The notes under the pieces: generated by a model
Databases searched by the model: none
What the model was told of the DNA's origin: nothing
Seen by the model: only the letters and a program-made list of their open reading frames with translations
Part shown: piece after piece, positions 26,656-35,174 of the stretch
Position numbering within the stretch: position 1 is the stretch's first letter
Layout of the letters: every line of letters begins with the position of its first letter
Program-made: the position numbers and the translations under genes
Source of the DNA: an uncultured Rhodocyclaceae bacterium
Lineage (GTDB): Bacteria > Pseudomonadota > Gammaproteobacteria > Burkholderiales > Rhodocyclaceae
Direction of reading: 5' to 3'
Assembly: GCA_934271525.1 (NCBI GenBank)
Contig: CAKQRL010000007.1
Span: 12,680-76,679 of the forward strand
DNA length: 64,000 bases

Positions 26656-27468
26656 ATGCGATTTTCAAAAAAAAATGAGGTTGACCGTGGAAAATCGCGC
26701 GTTTTTTGGTTTTTTTGGGTGGTTTTAACGCTTTTTTTAAGCCATGCAAATGCCGCGCCGCCGCAAAAAATCTTATCCACCAACCTTTGCGCTGATTTTT
26801 TGTTGATTTACTACGTCCAGCAAAACGTTTTAAAACGCGAACGCATTCTTGCTTTATCTCCTCTTTTAAAACGCTATGGCGCCAATATTCAAAGCGATTT
26901 GCCAAACCATCGGGCAAGTGTTGAAGATGTTTTAAAACGCGCACCCGATATCATCATTACCGGCGCTTTTGATTCGCCTGCCACCAAAGCCACATTGCAA
27001 AAAATGGGTTTTCAAATTTATACCCTGCCCTTTATTCAACATATTTCCGACATTCCAAAAATGGAAAAGGATTTTTTAAAAACGCTCGGCATTGCGCCAG
27101 AATTGGCGCGAAAACCCACATTGCCCAAAATCGCCAAAAACCCAAAACGCCTTTTGTTATTAGGCGCATCTTTAATTGCCACGGGCAAAAAAAGTTTTGA
27201 AGATTCTCTAATTCGCGCAGCTGGCTTTCAAAACGCCGTGGATTTTGCGGGATTCCAAACGCTTTCTATGGAACAGATTATTAAAAATCCGCCCGATTTT
27301 TTGCTCTACACCACACCGTTTGAAACGCCCTCGTTTGCAACCAATATTTTGCAAAACCCTGTTTTTTCTAACATCAAAAAAATCAACACCCACAACGATT
27401 GGCGTTGGCAATGCGCAGGCCCGTGGTCGTGGGATTTATTAGAAAATCTCAAAAAAATTTCAGGTTGA
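26656..27468 (+). CDS. periplasmic binding protein of a BtuFCD/FecBCDE-type importer
   Basis: 270 residues from ATG 26656. An N-terminal hydrophobic signal (VFWFFWVVLTLFLSHANAAPP) is followed by a TroA/BtuF-like fold: KILSTNLCADFLLIYYV, RASVEDVLKRAPDIIITG, MGFQIYTLPFIQHISDI, GKKSFEDSLIRAAGFQNAV. Expected to deliver an iron chelate, heme or cobalamin to the permease; the ligand cannot be deduced. A 12-mer copy near the start is read in a third frame (EVDRGKS). The TGA stop lies inside the next 12-mer. Confidence 0.83.
   Translation: MRFSKKNEVDRGKSRVFWFFWVVLTLFLSHANAAPPQKILSTNLCADFLLIYYVQQNVLKRERILALSPLLKRYGANIQSDLPNHRASVEDVLKRAPDIIITGAFDSPATKATLQKMGFQIYTLPFIQHISDIPKMEKDFLKTLGIAPELARKPTLPKIAKNPKRLLLLGASLIATGKKSFEDSLIRAAGFQNAVDFAGFQTLSMEQIIKNPPDFLLYTTPFETPSFATNILQNPVFSNIKKINTHNDWRWQCAGPWSWDLLENLKKISG
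26680..26691 (+). repeat. dispersed 12-mer in the binding-protein leader
   Basis: Exact GTTGACCGTGGA, preceded by TTTTCAAAAAAAAATGAG and followed by AAAATCGCGC. Confidence 0.8.
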
Positions 27469-27475
27469 CCGTGGA
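27464..27475 (+). repeat. dispersed 12-mer carrying a stop and a start codon
   Basis: GTTGACCGTGGA: the TGA (27466-27468) ends the binding-protein gene and the GTG (27471-27473) is the best start of the permease gene. Followed by AAAATCGC. Confidence 0.8.
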
Positions 27476-28442
27476 AAATCGCAAAATCATCGCTTTTTTT
27501 AGCATTTTTACTGCCATTTTGGCGATTTTCTCGCTTTTTTTAGGTGAAATTGCCATTTTGCCTTGGGAGATTTTTGATTCAAAAAACGCCCAAATTATTT
27601 TGGAATTGCGCTTGCCACGAACGCTTTTGGCATTAGAAATTGGTGCCGCTTTGGCTTTGTCCGGCGCGGCATTGCAAGCTTTTATGCAAAATCCACTTGC
27701 CGACCCCGCCTTAACAGGCACTTCAAGCGGCGCGGCATTAGGTGCGGCGGCGGTGTTTTATTACGCTTTATTTCCAACGCTTGCCGATTTTGCCTTGCCT
27801 TTTGCCGCTTTAATTGGCGCATTCATCAGTTTGGTGTTGTTGTTTGTTTTTGCAGGATTCCCAAAAAAAACCTTATCGCCTGAAACCTTGATTTTGGCAG
27901 GCATTGCCATTTCCACATTGGGCGGTGCGGCATTGGCAACTTTGCTCAACTTTGCACCAAACCCTTTTGCCATGCAAGAACTTGTTTTTTGGTTGTTGGG
28001 CTCTGTTGCCAATCGCGGCTTTGCGCCACTTTATTTTTTGACACCTGCGCTTATTTTGGGCGGATTTTTAATTTTCAAAACCCGCGCGTTTTTAAACGCC
28101 TTGTCGCTTGGCAGCGCCGCCGCACAAAGTATGGGTTTTTCTATTTTTAAAATGAGCCTTTATTTGATTGTTGGCGCAGCCGTTTTGGTTGGTGCAAGCG
28201 TCTCAGCGGCTGGTTCCATCGGTTTTGTGGGTTTGGTTGTGCCGCATATTGCGCGCAAAATTGTGGGCAACACACCCGCCAAAACGCTAATGCTCAGCGC
28301 CCTTTTGGGCGCATTGTTGGTTTTGTTTGCCGACATCATCGTGCGGCTTTTGCCGGGCGCGGAATTAAAACTCGGCATTGTTACAGCCTTAATTGGCGCG
28401 CCATTTTTTGTGTTTTTATTATGCCAACAACGCCGATTTTAA
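27471..28442 (+). CDS. ABC importer permease, FecCD/BtuC family
   Basis: 323 residues from GTG 27471 (TTG 27465 is an alternative). About ten membrane helices. Family blocks ELRLPRTLLALEIGAALALSGAALQAFMQNPLADPALTGTSSGAALGA, LAGIAISTLGGAALATL, FWLLGSVANRGF and AAGSIGFVGLVVPHIARKIVG are intact. Forms the transmembrane channel with the ATPase that overlaps its 3' end by 22 bp. Confidence 0.9.
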   Translation: MENRKIIAFFSIFTAILAIFSLFLGEIAILPWEIFDSKNAQIILELRLPRTLLALEIGAALALSGAALQAFMQNPLADPALTGTSSGAALGAAAVFYYALFPTLADFALPFAALIGAFISLVLLFVFAGFPKKTLSPETLILAGIAISTLGGAALATLLNFAPNPFAMQELVFWLLGSVANRGFAPLYFLTPALILGGFLIFKTRAFLNALSLGSAAAQSMGFSIFKMSLYLIVGAAVLVGASVSAAGSIGFVGLVVPHIARKIVGNTPAKTLMLSALLGALLVLFADIIVRLLPGAELKLGIVTALIGAPFFVFLLCQQRRF

Positions 28443-29137
28443 ACCTTCAAAATCTCAATGTTTTGCAACGTTTGCAGGCAATTTCTTTTGCCGTGCAAGC
28501 GGGGGAAATTGTTGGCATTTTGGGGCCAAACGGCGCGGGGAAATCCACGCTTTTAAAAACCATTGCAAGCATTTTTGAATTTGAAGGCGAGATTTTTTTA
28601 AACGAAATACCATTAAAAAAAATTCCCTTACAAAAACGCGCCCAACAAATTGCGATGGTTTTTCAAAATCAAACGGCGTTTTGGAATTTGAAGGTTTTGG
28701 AAATTGTGCGTTTGGGCCGCTTGCCGTGGAATGATGAAAATGATTCTGCCGTTTTAAGCGCCATTAAAAGCGCCGAATTAGAAGATTTTAAAAACCGCCG
28801 AATCAACACCTTGTCGGGTGGCGAAGCCGCGCGTGTGTTTTTGGCACGCGCACTTGCCAATACGCCAAAAATTTTATTAGCCGATGAAATCACAGCGAAT
28901 CTGGACCCTTTTTACCAAAAAAAAATCGGGGAAATCTTAAAAAATTTTGCAAAAAATAACGGCGGCACGGTTTTGATGGCGCTGCACGATATTGCCTTTG
29001 CCGCTGAACTTTGCGAGAAAATCTTATTATTAAAAACAGGCAAAATTGTGGCTTTTGGCAAATCAAGTGATATTTTAACAAGTGAAATTTTAAGCGCAGT
29101 TTTTGAGACAGAAATACCCGATTTTTCAAAAAAATAA
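28421..29137 (+). CDS. ABC importer ATP-binding protein, FecE/BtuD family
   Basis: 238 residues. Walker A GILGPNGAGKSTLL, Q-loop MVFQNQTAFWN, signature LSGGEAARVFLARALA, Walker B ILLADEITANLD and switch His in LMALHDIAFAAELC. It completes a binding protein-permease-ATPase importer for an iron chelate, heme or corrinoid. No TonB-dependent receptor or recognisable cobalamin riboswitch accompanies it here. Confidence 0.92.
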   Translation: MPTTPILNLQNLNVLQRLQAISFAVQAGEIVGILGPNGAGKSTLLKTIASIFEFEGEIFLNEIPLKKIPLQKRAQQIAMVFQNQTAFWNLKVLEIVRLGRLPWNDENDSAVLSAIKSAELEDFKNRRINTLSGGEAARVFLARALANTPKILLADEITANLDPFYQKKIGEILKNFAKNNGGTVLMALHDIAFAAELCEKILLLKTGKIVAFGKSSDILTSEILSAVFETEIPDFSKK

Positions 29138-29140
29138 TGC

Positions 29141-29152
29141 GTTTACCGTGGA
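29141..29152 (+). repeat. dispersed 12-mer between the ABC ATPase gene and rppH
   Basis: Exact GTTTACCGTGGA four bases after the stop, preceded by TTTTTCAAAAAAATAATGC and followed by AAAATCGCC. Confidence 0.8.
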
Positions 29153-29204
29153 AAATCGCCGCAGTTTATGAAAGAATAAACCAATTTTTTCACAAGGATT
29201 TTTT

Positions 29205-29837
29205 ATGCTTGACCATGAAGGCTTTCGCCCGAATGTCGGCATCATTCTCTGCAACAATAAAAATGAAGTTTTTTGGGGTAAACGCATTCGCGAGCATACG
29301 TGGCAATTTCCACAAGGCGGCATTTCCAAAGGGGAATCACCCAAAGAAGCGATGTATCGCGAATTAAACGAAGAACTTGGACTTCAAGCTGAACATGTTT
29401 ATATCTTAGGGCGCACCAAAAGTTGGTTGCGTTACGAAGTTCCCAAAACTTGGATTCGCAGGGATTGGCGCCACATTTTCAGAGGACAAAAGCAAATTTG
29501 GTATTTGTTGCGTTTGTTGGGCGGCGACCATTTGATTAACCTACGCGCCAACCCCAAACCCGAGTTTGATGCGTGGCGTTGGCAAAATTATTGGGTGCCG
29601 CTGGATGCCGTTATCGACTTCAAACGCAAAGTGTATGAAAGTGCGCTTTTGGAATTGGTGCAGCGTTTAACGCGCGATTCTAAAAGCTACCGCGCGCGTT
29701 TGTTGGCGCGCAGCGTTTTCACATCGCCTTTGCGTTACGATTTGATGGCTTTAAATCGCCGACAATCCCAACTCTCGCAAACGGCGCACACGCTTTTGCC
29801 GCCGGATTTGCATTCGCCACAATCGCGTTTTGCTTAA
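29205..29837 (+). CDS. rppH: RNA pyrophosphohydrolase
   Basis: 210 residues, somewhat longer than E. coli RppH because of a C-terminal tail. Removes pyrophosphate from 5'-triphosphate mRNA and triggers RNase E decay. FRPNVGIILCNNKNEVFWGKR, WQFPQGGISKGESPKEAMYRELNEELGL (complete Nudix box) and GQKQIWYLLRLLG are diagnostic. AAGGA lies about 8 nt before ATG 29205. Confidence 0.93.
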   Translation: MLDHEGFRPNVGIILCNNKNEVFWGKRIREHTWQFPQGGISKGESPKEAMYRELNEELGLQAEHVYILGRTKSWLRYEVPKTWIRRDWRHIFRGQKQIWYLLRLLGGDHLINLRANPKPEFDAWRWQNYWVPLDAVIDFKRKVYESALLELVQRLTRDSKSYRARLLARSVFTSPLRYDLMALNRRQSQLSQTAHTLLPPDLHSPQSRFA

Positions 29838-29849
29838 AATTAACAAAAA

Positions 29850-29861
29850 TCCACGGTCAAC
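29850..29861 (-). repeat. dispersed 12-mer between rppH and ppc
   Basis: TCCACGGTCAAC followed by CATTATTTTTTGAAAA and then the ppc ATG. Confidence 0.78.
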
Positions 29862-29877
29862 CATTATTTTTTGAAAA

Positions 29878-32607
29878 ATGAACACGAACCGTTTCAAAGA
29901 CCACATTGATTATTTGGGTCGCTTATTGGATGAGATTATTCTTGCCCAAGAAGGTGAGGCTATTTTGGCGATTATTCGCCAAATTTTGGCGGCAACAACG
30001 GAAAATAACGATGCCGCTTTGTCGCTAATTTTGAAAAAAATCTCGCGCGAAGAAGCCCTCAAAGTCATCCGCGGTTTTAGCTTTTTTTTGCAACTCTCCA
30101 ACATTGCCGAAGATGAAAACCACATTCGCCGCCGCCGTGCGCACGCCTTAAAAGGTTCACCCGCACGGCAAGGTTCCTTTGGGCACGCTTTGGCGCAAAT
30201 GCAAAATGCGCATGTTTCAAGCCACGATTTTCAAAAATTGTTGGCGCATACCGAAGTTGTGCCTGTTTTAACGGCGCATCCCACCGAAGTGCAACGGCAA
30301 AGTTTGTTAAAACACCACCGCGACATTGAAGCGCTCTTGCAACAACGCGCCCAAACCGAATTAACCGAAGAAGAATTGGCAGAAAATGAAGCCGCCATCA
30401 CACGCGCCATTTTGACCTTGTGGTTTTCGCGTATGTTGCGCCCAACGCGCCTGCAAGTTATTGATGAAATCAACAACGGCATACACGTTTTTAAAGATAC
30501 CTTTTTTAAAGCCGTGCCAGAACTCTACCAACACTTTGCGCGGATTTTGGCAAAAAATGGCTTAAAACAAAGCGAATTGCCCAATGTTTTAACGCTTGGC
30601 TCTTGGATTGGAGGTGATAGAGACGGTAATCCTTATGTCAACGCAGAACTCTTAAAAACCGCTTTGGCAATGCAAGCAGGTGCCGCTTTGGATTTTTATT
30701 TGCGGGAAGTGCGGCAATTATTTGTGGAATTGCCCTTGTCGGAAACCTTAACACCCTCTTCGCCTTCTTTGGCTAAACTTGCCGCGCAAACGCCCGATGT
30801 TTCGCCTCATCGCGCAGATGAACCCTACCGCCGCGCGCTCGTGTGGATTGCAGGGCGCTTAAACGCCACACGCTTGATTTTGGCGAATAATCACGGCGCA
30901 GAAGATGCTTTTTCCGAATGGTCGCTCCCAGAACTGAAAAACGCCCCACCTTATGCCACAAGCAATGCCTTTTTGGAAGATTTGGAATTGTTGGCAAAGG
31001 CGCTGGATGAAGGCGGTTGCCGCGCATTGGAAGAAGGCAGAATTGGGCGGCTAATTCGCGCCGTTGCTGTTTTTGGTTTTCATTTGGCAAGTTTGGATTT
31101 GCGCCAAAATGCACAAGTTCATGGCGCTTGTGTTGCGGAATTATTAGAAAAAGCAGGCATTTGTGCGCATTACGAAAAATTAAACGAAGAAGAGCGCCGC
31201 GCTGTGCTTTTAAAAGAATTGCAATCGCCCCGCCCGGTTTATTCGCCGTGGATTAGCTATTCCGAGCCACTCAAAAAAGAATTGGCAATTTTCTTTTCAT
31301 TAAACGAATTGCGCCAAAAATACGGCGCCAAGGCTTTGCCGCGCACAATTATCTCAATGACGCAATCGGTCGCCGACTTGCTTGAAGTCGCCTTTTTGTT
31401 TAAAGAATCGGGTGCTTGGCACAACAATGCCCCCGATTTAGAAATTGTGCCGCTTTTTGAAACAATCACCGATTTGCGCAGAAGTGCCCAAATTATGGCG
31501 GAGTTTTTTGAAATTCCACTTTGCCGCACTTGGTTAAAAACACTCAACGATACCCAAGAAGTAATGCTCGGTTACTCCGACAGCAACAAAGACGGCGGAT
31601 TTTTAACCTCTGGTTGGGAACTTTACCAAGCAGAAATTCGCTTGTCGCAAACTTTCCAAAAACACGGCGTGCGGTTGCGGCTATTCCACGGGCGCGGCGG
31701 CTCAATTGGGCGCGGCGGCGGCCCTGCTTGGCAAGCCGTGTTGGCACAACCCGCAGGTGCATTAAAAGGGCAAATGCGGCTAACCGAACAAGGCGAAGTG
31801 ATTAGCAGCAAATACGGCAACACAGACAACGCACGGCGAAATTTGGAAGTCTTGCTTGCCGCAACCTTGTTAGGCTCGCTGACCGACCAAGAAAACAAAG
31901 CGCAAAATGCCGAAGATTTTTACCCAGTGATGGATTTTTTAGCCGAATCGGCTTTCAAAAGTTACCGCGCTTTGGTTTATGAAACACAAGGTTTTGAAAC
32001 CTATTTTCAAGAATCAACCATTTTGAGCGAAATTGCATCTTTAAATATCGGCAGCCGCCCGGCGTCTCGCAAAAAATCCAACCACATTGAAGATTTGCGC
32101 GCCATTCCGTGGGTTTTTAGTTGGGCACAATGTCGGCTAATGTTGCCCGGTTGGTTTGGTTTTGGCAGTGCTGTGGAAGCGTATTTAAAGGAAAATCCCG
32201 AAGGCTTAAAAACGCTGATTTTAATGAACCAAAACTGGCCATTTTTCAAAATGCTGTTGTCCAACATTGATATGGTTTTGTCTAAAACCGATTTGGCAAT
32301 TGGCAGGCAATACGCGCATTTGGTCAAAGATGAAAAACTGCGCCGCACCATTTTCAACCGCATTGAAAAGGAATGGCATTTGACCAAAAAACACCTGCTC
32401 AAAATTTTGGGAGCGCACGCTTTTTTGAAGAACGACCCTGTTTTAAAGGAATCGCTATTGTTGCGTTTACCCTACATTAACGCCTTAAACCATTTGCAAG
32501 TGGAACTCTTAAAGCGTTACCGCATCAACAATTCGGATAATAAACTCGCGCGTGCCATTCATTTGAGCATCAACGGCATTGCGGCAGGTTTACGAAATAC
32601 GGGTTGA
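29878..32607 (+). CDS. ppc: phosphoenolpyruvate carboxylase
   Basis: 909 residues, full length. Fixes bicarbonate onto PEP to make oxaloacetate. Signatures VLTAHPTEVQRQSLLKHHRDIE (catalytic His), LGSWIGGDRDGNPYV, VMLGYSDSNKDGGFLTSGW and FHGRGGSIGRGGGPA are all intact, and it ends with the conserved SINGIAAGLRNTG. No 12-mer copy lies inside this gene despite its length. Confidence 0.97.
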   Translation: MNTNRFKDHIDYLGRLLDEIILAQEGEAILAIIRQILAATTENNDAALSLILKKISREEALKVIRGFSFFLQLSNIAEDENHIRRRRAHALKGSPARQGSFGHALAQMQNAHVSSHDFQKLLAHTEVVPVLTAHPTEVQRQSLLKHHRDIEALLQQRAQTELTEEELAENEAAITRAILTLWFSRMLRPTRLQVIDEINNGIHVFKDTFFKAVPELYQHFARILAKNGLKQSELPNVLTLGSWIGGDRDGNPYVNAELLKTALAMQAGAALDFYLREVRQLFVELPLSETLTPSSPSLAKLAAQTPDVSPHRADEPYRRALVWIAGRLNATRLILANNHGAEDAFSEWSLPELKNAPPYATSNAFLEDLELLAKALDEGGCRALEEGRIGRLIRAVAVFGFHLASLDLRQNAQVHGACVAELLEKAGICAHYEKLNEEERRAVLLKELQSPRPVYSPWISYSEPLKKELAIFFSLNELRQKYGAKALPRTIISMTQSVADLLEVAFLFKESGAWHNNAPDLEIVPLFETITDLRRSAQIMAEFFEIPLCRTWLKTLNDTQEVMLGYSDSNKDGGFLTSGWELYQAEIRLSQTFQKHGVRLRLFHGRGGSIGRGGGPAWQAVLAQPAGALKGQMRLTEQGEVISSKYGNTDNARRNLEVLLAATLLGSLTDQENKAQNAEDFYPVMDFLAESAFKSYRALVYETQGFETYFQESTILSEIASLNIGSRPASRKKSNHIEDLRAIPWVFSWAQCRLMLPGWFGFGSAVEAYLKENPEGLKTLILMNQNWPFFKMLLSNIDMVLSKTDLAIGRQYAHLVKDEKLRRTIFNRIEKEWHLTKKHLLKILGAHAFLKNDPVLKESLLLRLPYINALNHLQVELLKRYRINNSDNKLARAIHLSINGIAAGLRNTG

Positions 32608-32650
32608 TTTGTATTAAACTTTCACAAAACTTTTCAAAAAAGGAGCCATC

Positions 32651-32965
32651 ATGAACAAAAAATTAACGATCAGCGCATTATGTTTGATTTTTGCCGCAGG
32701 TACTGCCTTTGCGCAAGCTTGGCAATGGAAAGACAAAGACGGCAGAGTGCAAATCTCGGATACCCCGCCGCCTGAATCGGTTAAAAACGTCAAAGAAATT
32801 CCCAAACATACCCCGCCAGAAGATTTGTTATCAGACGCAGAGTTGGAAGCCCAAAACGCCAAAAGCGATGAAGAATTCCAAAAACGCCGCGAAGAACGCT
32901 TAAAACGTGAAGAAGAAGAGCAAAAAGCCGCCCAAGAAGCGCGCAACAGCAAACGTAAAAAATAA
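32651..32965 (+). CDS. DUF4124 periplasmic protein, copy 1
   Basis: 104 residues. Signal peptide MNKKLTISALCLIFAAGTAFA, then the DUF4124 core AWQWKDKDGRVQISDTPPP and a highly charged Lys/Glu/Arg tail (QKRREERLKREEEEQK). An AGGAG lies 8 nt upstream of ATG 32651. Function unknown. First of three tandem relatives; shares the SDEEFQKRREERLKREEEE segment with copy 2. Confidence 0.83.
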   Translation: MNKKLTISALCLIFAAGTAFAQAWQWKDKDGRVQISDTPPPESVKNVKEIPKHTPPEDLLSDAELEAQNAKSDEEFQKRREERLKREEEEQKAAQEARNSKRKK

Positions 32966-32979
32966 TTGGGAGATTCATT

Positions 32980-33411
32980 TTGAACAAAAAGATTCTTTTG
33001 GCAAGCTTTCTTGCCTTTTTGTCGTCTGCTGTTTTTGCCCAAGCTTGGCAATGGCGCGATAAAAACGGTCAGGTGCAAATTTCCGACTCTCCGCCGCCTG
33101 CTGGCGCTTTGGATGTCAAAGAAATCGGCAAACACATGCCGCCCGATGATTTGTTGTCTGATGAAGAACAAGCGAAATTAAACGCCCAAAGCGATGAAGA
33201 TTTTCAAAAACGTCGCCAAGAGCGTTTAAAACGCGAAGAAGAAGAGGCAAAATCTGCATCTGATGCAAACAAACGCCGCAGTTGTGCGGATGCGCAAGCG
33301 GGTTTGGCAGCCAAACGCGCTTCGCGCCGCTCCACCAACCCCGCGCAACGCGCCGCCAAGCGCGAAGCCATTGCAGAGCTAGAAGCGAGCGTAGACGAGT
33401 ATTGCAATTAA
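32980..33411 (+). CDS. DUF4124 periplasmic protein, copy 2
   Basis: 143 residues, start TTG 32980 with TTGGGAG 8-14 nt upstream. Signal peptide, then AWQWRDKNGQVQISDSPPP and a charged region nearly the same as copy 1, followed by an extra C-terminal domain with two Cys (RRSCADAQAGLAAKR...VDEYCN). Copy 1 looks like the same protein without this last domain. Function unknown. Confidence 0.82.
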   Translation: MNKKILLASFLAFLSSAVFAQAWQWRDKNGQVQISDSPPPAGALDVKEIGKHMPPDDLLSDEEQAKLNAQSDEDFQKRRQERLKREEEEAKSASDANKRRSCADAQAGLAAKRASRRSTNPAQRAAKREAIAELEASVDEYCN

Positions 33412-33416
33412 AAAAA

Positions 33417-33465
33417 ACCACGGTAAACCATTGTTTTTTTCAAAAAAAACATCGTTTACCGTGGA
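33417..33465. repeat. outward inverted 12-mer pair between DUF4124 copies 2 and 3
   Basis: ACCACGGTAAAC (one mismatch) and GTTTACCGTGGA 33454-33465 around TTTTTTTCAAAAAAA. It begins 6 bp after the stop of copy 2. Confidence 0.75.
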
Positions 33466-33488
33466 AAACCATTTTTTTGGAAAATAAA

Positions 33489-33890
33489 ATGAAAAAGCGC
33501 TTTCAAACAATAACAGTGATCGCATCTTTTTTGATTGCTACAACGGCTTTTGCGCAAAAGGCGTGGCAATATGAAGATAGCGAAGGCAATCGCATCGTAA
33601 CCGATTATGCTCCGCCCAAAAACGTCAAAAGTTATTCCGTGGGCGAGCGCACCACGCGGCGCGTTAGAAAAGGTGAGCGCGGCAAAAATCGCGCAGAAAA
33701 CGCGGCAGAACGCACACTTAGAACGCGTTGCGTGCAAGCGCGCGAACGCTTGGTGGGTTTGTTAAACTCTCGCGCCCAAGACGTTGTGCCACAAGAGATT
33801 CACCAAGAAATTGACACCTTGGAATTATTCGTCACCGAAAACTGCCAAAATCTCAACAATAAAAACGCAGAAATAGATGAGAAAAAATAA
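33489..33890 (+). CDS. DUF4124 periplasmic protein, copy 3
   Basis: 133 residues from ATG 33489. Signal peptide MKKRFQTITVIASFLIATTAFA, core AWQYEDSEGNRIVTDYAPP, an Arg-rich linker (RRVRKGERGKNR) and a C-terminal segment with two Cys (RTRCVQARERLVGLL...VTENCQNL) like copy 2. The most diverged of the three. Function unknown. Confidence 0.8.
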   Translation: MKKRFQTITVIASFLIATTAFAQKAWQYEDSEGNRIVTDYAPPKNVKSYSVGERTTRRVRKGERGKNRAENAAERTLRTRCVQARERLVGLLNSRAQDVVPQEIHQEIDTLELFVTENCQNLNNKNAEIDEKK

Positions 33891-33896
33891 ATATTT

Positions 33897-33945
33897 TCCA
33901 CGGTAAACTATTATTTTTTTTGAAGTTTAAAACGTTTACCGTGGA
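33897..33945. repeat. outward inverted 12-mer pair (49 bp)
   Basis: TCCACGGTAAAC 33897-33908 and GTTTACCGTGGA 33934-33945 around TATTATTTTTTTTGAAG. Starts 7 bp after DUF4124 copy 3. Confidence 0.78.
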
Positions 33946-34065
33946 TTTTTAGCACTAAATTTAATTTAAATCTTTAAACAATAATATTTATTAGATTTTG
34001 ATGCCATCGGCAAATTAGAAAAACAAAAAGATTTTAACAAGCGCTTATAAACCAAATAAAAATTT

Positions 34066-34116
34066 TCCACGGTAAACCGCAATTTTTTTTCAAAAAAATA
34101 TGCCGTTTACCGTGGA
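34066..34116. repeat. outward inverted 12-mer pair (51 bp) before the lpxC stop
   Basis: TCCACGGTAAAC 34066-34077 and GTTTACCGTGGA 34105-34116 around ATTTTTTTTCAAAAAAATA. It ends 5 bp from the lpxC stop. The about 120 bp between this pair and the previous one are A/T-rich and show nothing else recognisable. Confidence 0.78.
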
Positions 34117-34121
34117 TTTTT

Positions 34122-35036
34122 TTAAATGGTTGCGGGGGTGAAAAACCAAGATTTTAAAGATTGCGGGGGAGTTTCTTGAAATTCAATGATTTCAAATGCC
34201 GATTCATTGGCAAGCAGTTTTCTAACAAGTTGGTTGTTCAAAGCATGCCCGCCTTTGTGTGAAGAATATGCCGCCAAAAAAGGATAGCCAGCCAAATACA
34301 AATCGCCCAAAGCATCCAAAATTTTGTGGCGCACAAATTCATCGGGATAACGCAAACCATCAGGATTTAAAACGCGGTATTCATCCAACACAATGGCGTT
34401 TTCCAAACCGCCGCCAAGCGCCAAACCATTTTCACGCAAAAACTCCACTTCATGCATAAAACCAAAAGTGCGCGCGCGTGAGATATCTTTCACATAAGAA
34501 TCGTGCGCAAAATTCATTGTGGCAAGCGTTGCCGAGCGGTCAATCACTGGATGATTAAAAACAATGGAAAATTGCAAAGAACAACCATCAAAAGGCTCAA
34601 AACGCGCCCATTTGTCGCCATCCTGCACTTCTACTTTTTCTTTAATGCGGATAAATTTTTTCAAGGCTTTTTGTTCTTCAATGCCCGCATTTTGAATTAA
34701 AAAAACAAAAGGCGCAGCAGAGCCATCAAAAATGGGCAACTCAGGAGCGTCCAAGTCAACATAAAGGTTATCAATGCCCATGCCGCAGAGTGCGGACATA
34801 ATGTGTTCAACCGTGCCGATTTTAACGTTGCCCTTTTTGAGTGCGGAACAAAGCACAGTATCAGCAACGCAGTGGGCATCCGCTGGAATTTCAACAGGCG
34901 AATCCAAATCCACACGGCGAAAAACAATGCCCGTGTTGGCAGGCGCAGGGCGCATTGACAGCGTAACTTTCAAGCCAGAATGCAAGCCAACACCGCTTGC
35001 GCTAATGAGTTGTTTTAAGGTGCGTTGGAAAAGCAT
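34122..35036 (-). CDS. lpxC: UDP-3-O-acyl-N-acetylglucosamine deacetylase
   Basis: 304 residues. Committed zinc-dependent step of lipid A synthesis, so the cell has LPS or LOS. MLFQRTLKQLISASGVGLHSG, IGTVEHIMSALCGMGIDNL (zinc His), DGSAAPFVF, SRARTFGFMHEVEFLRENGLALGG and the HKILDALGDLYLAG zinc/catalytic block are intact. It lies downstream of ftsZ but behind a strong terminator, so it probably has its own promoter. Confidence 0.95.
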   Translation of the reverse strand: MLFQRTLKQLISASGVGLHSGLKVTLSMRPAPANTGIVFRRVDLDSPVEIPADAHCVADTVLCSALKKGNVKIGTVEHIMSALCGMGIDNLYVDLDAPELPIFDGSAAPFVFLIQNAGIEEQKALKKFIRIKEKVEVQDGDKWARFEPFDGCSLQFSIVFNHPVIDRSATLATMNFAHDSYVKDISRARTFGFMHEVEFLRENGLALGGGLENAIVLDEYRVLNPDGLRYPDEFVRHKILDALGDLYLAGYPFLAAYSSHKGGHALNNQLVRKLLANESAFEIIEFQETPPQSLKSWFFTPATI

Positions 35037-35108
35037 ATTTTTGTTTGTTTTTCAAGAGATTATCAGAAAAAGACGAGCGTATTGTAGCAAAAAAACAAAA
35101 ACGCAGTC

Positions 35109-35156
35109 AAAAAAATAAGCGAGTGCCGCACTCCATTTGGAATAGCGGCACTCGCT
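35109..35156 (-). terminator. terminator of ftsZ / dcw cluster
   Basis: Perfect 12-bp stem AGCGAGTGCCGC (35118-35129) / GCGGCACTCGCT (35145-35156) with a 15-nt loop. On the minus strand it is followed by TATTTTTTT. It lies 19 bp after the ftsZ stop. T-rich sequence on the other side allows bidirectional function. Confidence 0.88.
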
Positions 35157-35174
35157 ATTATTGTTTTTTTAAAA

